From Akkermansiaceae bacterium (GTDB taxonomy: Bacteria > Verrucomicrobiota > Verrucomicrobiia > Verrucomicrobiales > Akkermansiaceae), in assembly GCA_018676385.1 (NCBI GenBank), contig JABHEX010000018.1, positions 1 to 9,435 of the forward strand: a stretch of 9,435 bases of DNA. Direction: 5' to 3'. A model generated the notes under the pieces. That model was not told the origin of the DNA and made no database searches. It saw nothing but the letters and a program-made list of their open reading frames with translations. The position numbers were made by a program, and so were the translations under genes. How positions within the stretch are numbered: the first letter of the stretch is position 1; the number at the start of each line of letters is the position of its first letter. This document shows positions 7,274-9,435 of the stretch, piece by piece.

Positions 7274-8005
7274 ATGAGCAATCCTCAAGACGCCCGTTCA
7301 TTTAGTCGTGTCATTCTCAAACTCAGCGGCGAAGCGCTGCGAGAGCCTGGCAGTCAGGATAATATTTCACCTGAAATCGTCGAACGTGTGGCCAAGGAAA
7401 TTGCAAAAGCAGCCACGACGGGAGTGGAAATAGGCGTCGTCTGCGGCGGTGGAAACTTTTGGCGTGGTGCCAGTGCAAGTGCCCGTGGCATGGATCGCGC
7501 CACCGCTGACTATGTGGGTATGATGGCAACCGTCATGAATGCGCTCGCATTACAAAGTGCGCTGGAGGCAGAAAACATCCAGTGTATCGTGCAGTCGGCC
7601 ATCGAGATGAAAAACGTTGCCGAGCCGTTTATTCGCCGCAAAGCAAACCGCCTACTTCAGGAAGGCAACGTAGTCATTTTTGCCGCAGGGACAGGCAGTC
7701 CATTTTTTTCCACTGACACCACCTCCGCACTACGTGCGAGTGAAATGAATGCCTGCGCTATAATGAAAGCTACCATGGTTGATGGAGTGTATGATTCCGA
7801 TCCCAAGAAAAACCCTGACGCCATGCGTTATGACACCGTCACCTTTGATGAATGTATTGGCCAACATTTAGACGTCATGGACTCCACGGCATTTACCCTC
7901 TGCAAAGACAACGACATTCCAATAATTGTGTTCGACATCGGCGGTACTGGCAACATCACCAAAGCCCTGGCAGGCGACAATATCGGAACCATCGTTCACA
8001 GCTAA
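7274..8005 (+). CDS. pyrH: UMP kinase (uridylate kinase)
   Basis: PyrH phosphorylates UMP to UDP with ATP in the cytoplasm and belongs to the amino acid kinase superfamily. From the ATG at 7274 it has 243 residues, close to the usual 235-245. KLSGEAL (16-22) and the glycine loop GGGNFWRG (58-65) begin the fold; MDRATADYVGMMATVMNA (73-90) is the bacterial UMP kinase helix; GTGSPFFSTDTT (139-150) and MKATMVDGVYDSDP (164-177) complete the nucleotide sites. These motifs separate it from the homologous acetylglutamate kinase ArgB, which might have been expected after argC-argJ. A GTG at 7244 would add ten residues; 7274 is preferred because family members usually begin just before the RVILKLSGE strand. 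No Shine-Dalgarno is visible at either. frr follows after 33 bases, the usual bacterial pairing. Confidence 0.96.
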   Translation: MSNPQDARSFSRVILKLSGEALREPGSQDNISPEIVERVAKEIAKAATTGVEIGVVCGGGNFWRGASASARGMDRATADYVGMMATVMNALALQSALEAENIQCIVQSAIEMKNVAEPFIRRKANRLLQEGNVVIFAAGTGSPFFSTDTTSALRASEMNACAIMKATMVDGVYDSDPKKNPDAMRYDTVTFDECIGQHLDVMDSTAFTLCKDNDIPIIVFDIGGTGNITKALAGDNIGTIVHS

Positions 8006-8038
8006 TAATATTCATTTTTCACATTCACAACTTAAACC

Positions 8039-8605
8039 ATGGAACCAGATACCGTTATACTAGAAACCGAGGACAGCATGAAAAAAGCTGTTGAATACAT
8101 CGTTCATGAATTTGCCGCTGTTCGTACAGGCAAAGCCAGCCCAGCACTTGTAGAAAATATTGATGTCAACGTTCCCAGCTACGGTAGCGTCATGAAAATC
8201 AAAGCACTCGCTGTAATAACGGTTCCTGAACCCAGAATGATTATGGTGCAGCCTTTCGACCCGTCCACTACCGGTGATATTGAGAAAGCTATACTTGAGA
8301 GCAAAACCGGGCTCAACCCCGCGAACGAGGGCAAACACCTCCGTATTCCCATCCCCGAACTATCCGAAGAGCGCCGGAAGGATATGGTTAAAATGGTGCG
8401 ACAGCTTGCCGAGGAAGGCCGAGTACGTGTCCGCGGTATCCGCAAAGATGGTATGGACTCCTCAAAAAAAATGAAGGCGGATAATGCGCTAACCGAAGAT
8501 GGCCAACACGACTTTGAGAGCCAGATTCAGGAGCTGACCAATCAATTTATTAAAGAAATTGATAATCATCTCGCCGCTAAAGAGACCGAGTTGATGACCG
8601 TATGA
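8039..8605 (+). CDS. frr: Ribosome recycling factor
   Basis: Frr (RRF) splits the post-termination ribosome together with EF-G, in the cytoplasm. The 188 residues are of normal length and start correctly: the helix motif AVRTGKASPALVENI begins at 27, at the same distance from the start as in other RRFs. The beta domain follows (about 31-105, with VPEPRMIMVQPFD at 62-74), then the long helix with ELSEERRKDMVKMV (107-120) and the arginine-rich RVRVRGIRKDG (128-138). By alignment from memory, R135 corresponds to the functionally important E. coli Arg132, while the next residue is lysine rather than arginine. An internal ATG at 8078 is not the start because it would remove the first helix. The gene lies 33 bases behind pyrH with no terminator between, so the two are probably co-transcribed. 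Confidence 0.96.
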   Translation: MEPDTVILETEDSMKKAVEYIVHEFAAVRTGKASPALVENIDVNVPSYGSVMKIKALAVITVPEPRMIMVQPFDPSTTGDIEKAILESKTGLNPANEGKHLRIPIPELSEERRKDMVKMVRQLAEEGRVRVRGIRKDGMDSSKKMKADNALTEDGQHDFESQIQELTNQFIKEIDNHLAAKETELMTV

Positions 8606-8641
8606 TAGACATGCGGCGAGAATTGTCGGCACACTCACAAT

Positions 8642-9435
8642 ATGCCCTACGCACCCGATCCGTATCGTTATGATGGACGCATGCCCTACCGCAATTGTGG
8701 TCATTCTGGTTTAAAGCTACCAGCTATTTCACTGGGATTCTGGCACAATTTCGGCGATGTCGATGATCTTCATGAATCGCGGCGCATCATGCATCGTGCA
8801 TTCGATCTTGGTATCACTCACTTTGATTTTGCTAATAACTACGGCCCACCTCCTGGCTCCGCAGAACGCAACTGCGGCAGAATCATCAAAGAGGACTTCC
8901 TCTTACATCGCGATGAGCTTATTATAGCGACCAAAGCCGGCTACTTGATGTGGGACGGGCCCTACGGGGAATGGGGATCACGCAAGTCTGTTCTATCATC
9001 ACTCGACCAATCACTTTCACGACTACAACTTGATTACGTAGATATTTTTTACTCCCACAGGCCCGATCCCGAAACACCACTTGATGAAACGATGGGAGCG
9101 TTAGCGACTGCCGTACAACAGGGTAAGGCTCTCTATGTAGGTATTTCAAATTATCCCCCCAACATGGCTGCCGATGCCATCGACATCCTCCAAGATATTG
9201 GTGTGCGCTGTATCATACACCAACCATGTTATAACATGTTTGATCGGTGGATCGAAAATGGACTCACCGATGTTTTATTACAAAAAGGCGTGGGTTGTAT
9301 TCCGTTTTCACCTCTTGCCCAAGGACTGTTAACCGAGCGATACTTAAAAGGTATCCCCGCTGGCTCACGTGCTAACAAGGAACATGGATTTCTCCAAGAA
9401 AGCACTGTATCAGATAAAATTAGCCAGATTCGGAA
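8642..9435 (+). CDS. Aldo/keto reductase, YghZ / L-glyceraldehyde-3-phosphate reductase type (3' end outside window)
   Basis: The frame runs from ATG at 8642 to the window edge without a stop, giving 264 residues of an expected roughly 330-350. It reads as an AKR TIM barrel: CGHSGLKLPAISLGFWHNFG (19-38), then DFANNYGPPPGSAERN (62-77), TKAGY (97-101), YSHR (137-140), GKALYVGISNY (161-171), HQPCYNMFDRW (193-203) and PFSPLAQGLLTERY (221-234). The catalytic tetrad is complete: D62, Y67, K98 and H139. NNYGPPPGSAE and the short leader before MPYRNCG match E. coli YghZ, an NADPH-dependent reductase of L-glyceraldehyde 3-phosphate that also acts on methylglyoxal; related sequences are also labelled potassium-channel beta-subunit-like. 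The YghZ assignment is therefore stronger than the exact substrate. The C-terminal cofactor-binding part lies outside the window. It starts 36 bases after frr without an obvious terminator, so it may be read through from that operon. No Shine-Dalgarno is visible. Confidence 0.92.
   Translation, partial: MPYAPDPYRYDGRMPYRNCGHSGLKLPAISLGFWHNFGDVDDLHESRRIMHRAFDLGITHFDFANNYGPPPGSAERNCGRIIKEDFLLHRDELIIATKAGYLMWDGPYGEWGSRKSVLSSLDQSLSRLQLDYVDIFYSHRPDPETPLDETMGALATAVQQGKALYVGISNYPPNMAADAIDILQDIGVRCIIHQPCYNMFDRWIENGLTDVLLQKGVGCIPFSPLAQGLLTERYLKGIPAGSRANKEHGFLQESTVSDKISQIR

Noticed and set aside
7244..8005. Possibility that the gene after argJ is argB (acetylglutamate kinase)
   Set aside because: Both are amino acid kinases, but GGGNFWRG, the MDRATADYVGMMATVMNA helix and GTGSPFFSTDTT are specific to bacterial UMP kinase, and frr follows.

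Overview
The window most likely comes from a Verrucomicrobiota chromosome, perhaps the Opitutia/Puniceicoccales side. The main clue is the 945-residue exported protein at 1357-4194 (minus strand). It joins a PVC-type 'membrane-bound dehydrogenase' propeller, a HEAT-like helical middle and a single CxxCH cytochrome domain, an architecture concentrated in Verrucomicrobia and Planctomycetes. An exported sugar-isomerase-like TIM-barrel protein lies directly behind it. The taxonomic placement is inference; there is no rRNA marker here.

Layout, left to right. (i) 2-409, plus: the 3' end of a TerC-family membrane protein, cut by the window edge. (ii) 487-4194, minus: a tight two-gene operon of the heme-binding PVC protein followed, 3 bases later, by the TIM-barrel protein; its AT-rich upstream region carries a 7-base direct repeat and a possible -10 box. 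(iii) 4308-4578, minus: what looks like the wreck of a small polytopic membrane protein, with head and tail present, middle missing and reading frame shifted. (iv) 4707-4783, minus: tRNA-Pro(GGG) with encoded CCA, followed by a hairpin that may be its terminator. (v) 4890-8605, plus: argC, argJ, pyrH and frr in a row with gaps of 24, 62 and 33 bases. (vi) 8642 to the right edge, plus: an aldo/keto reductase of the YghZ (L-glyceraldehyde-3-phosphate reductase) type, truncated by the window.

How the genes work together. ArgC makes N-acetylglutamate semialdehyde and ArgJ recycles the acetyl group from acetylornithine to glutamate, so arginine synthesis is probably of the cyclic type; argB and argD are not in the window. 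PyrH makes UDP from UMP and Frr recycles ribosomes after termination; these two are commonly adjacent, usually behind rpsB-tsf, which is not the case here. The exported minus-strand pair is probably a periplasmic carbohydrate-conversion module in which the cytochrome domain takes electrons from an oxidation at the propeller, but substrate and reaction are unknown.

None of the intact genes with a visible start has a convincing Shine-Dalgarno sequence. No stretch over 300 bases is without a gene or gene remnant. I see no CRISPR array, insertion sequence, phage gene or origin. Most of the window is ordinary housekeeping sequence; the least understood part is the minus-strand pair, with the decayed membrane gene second.
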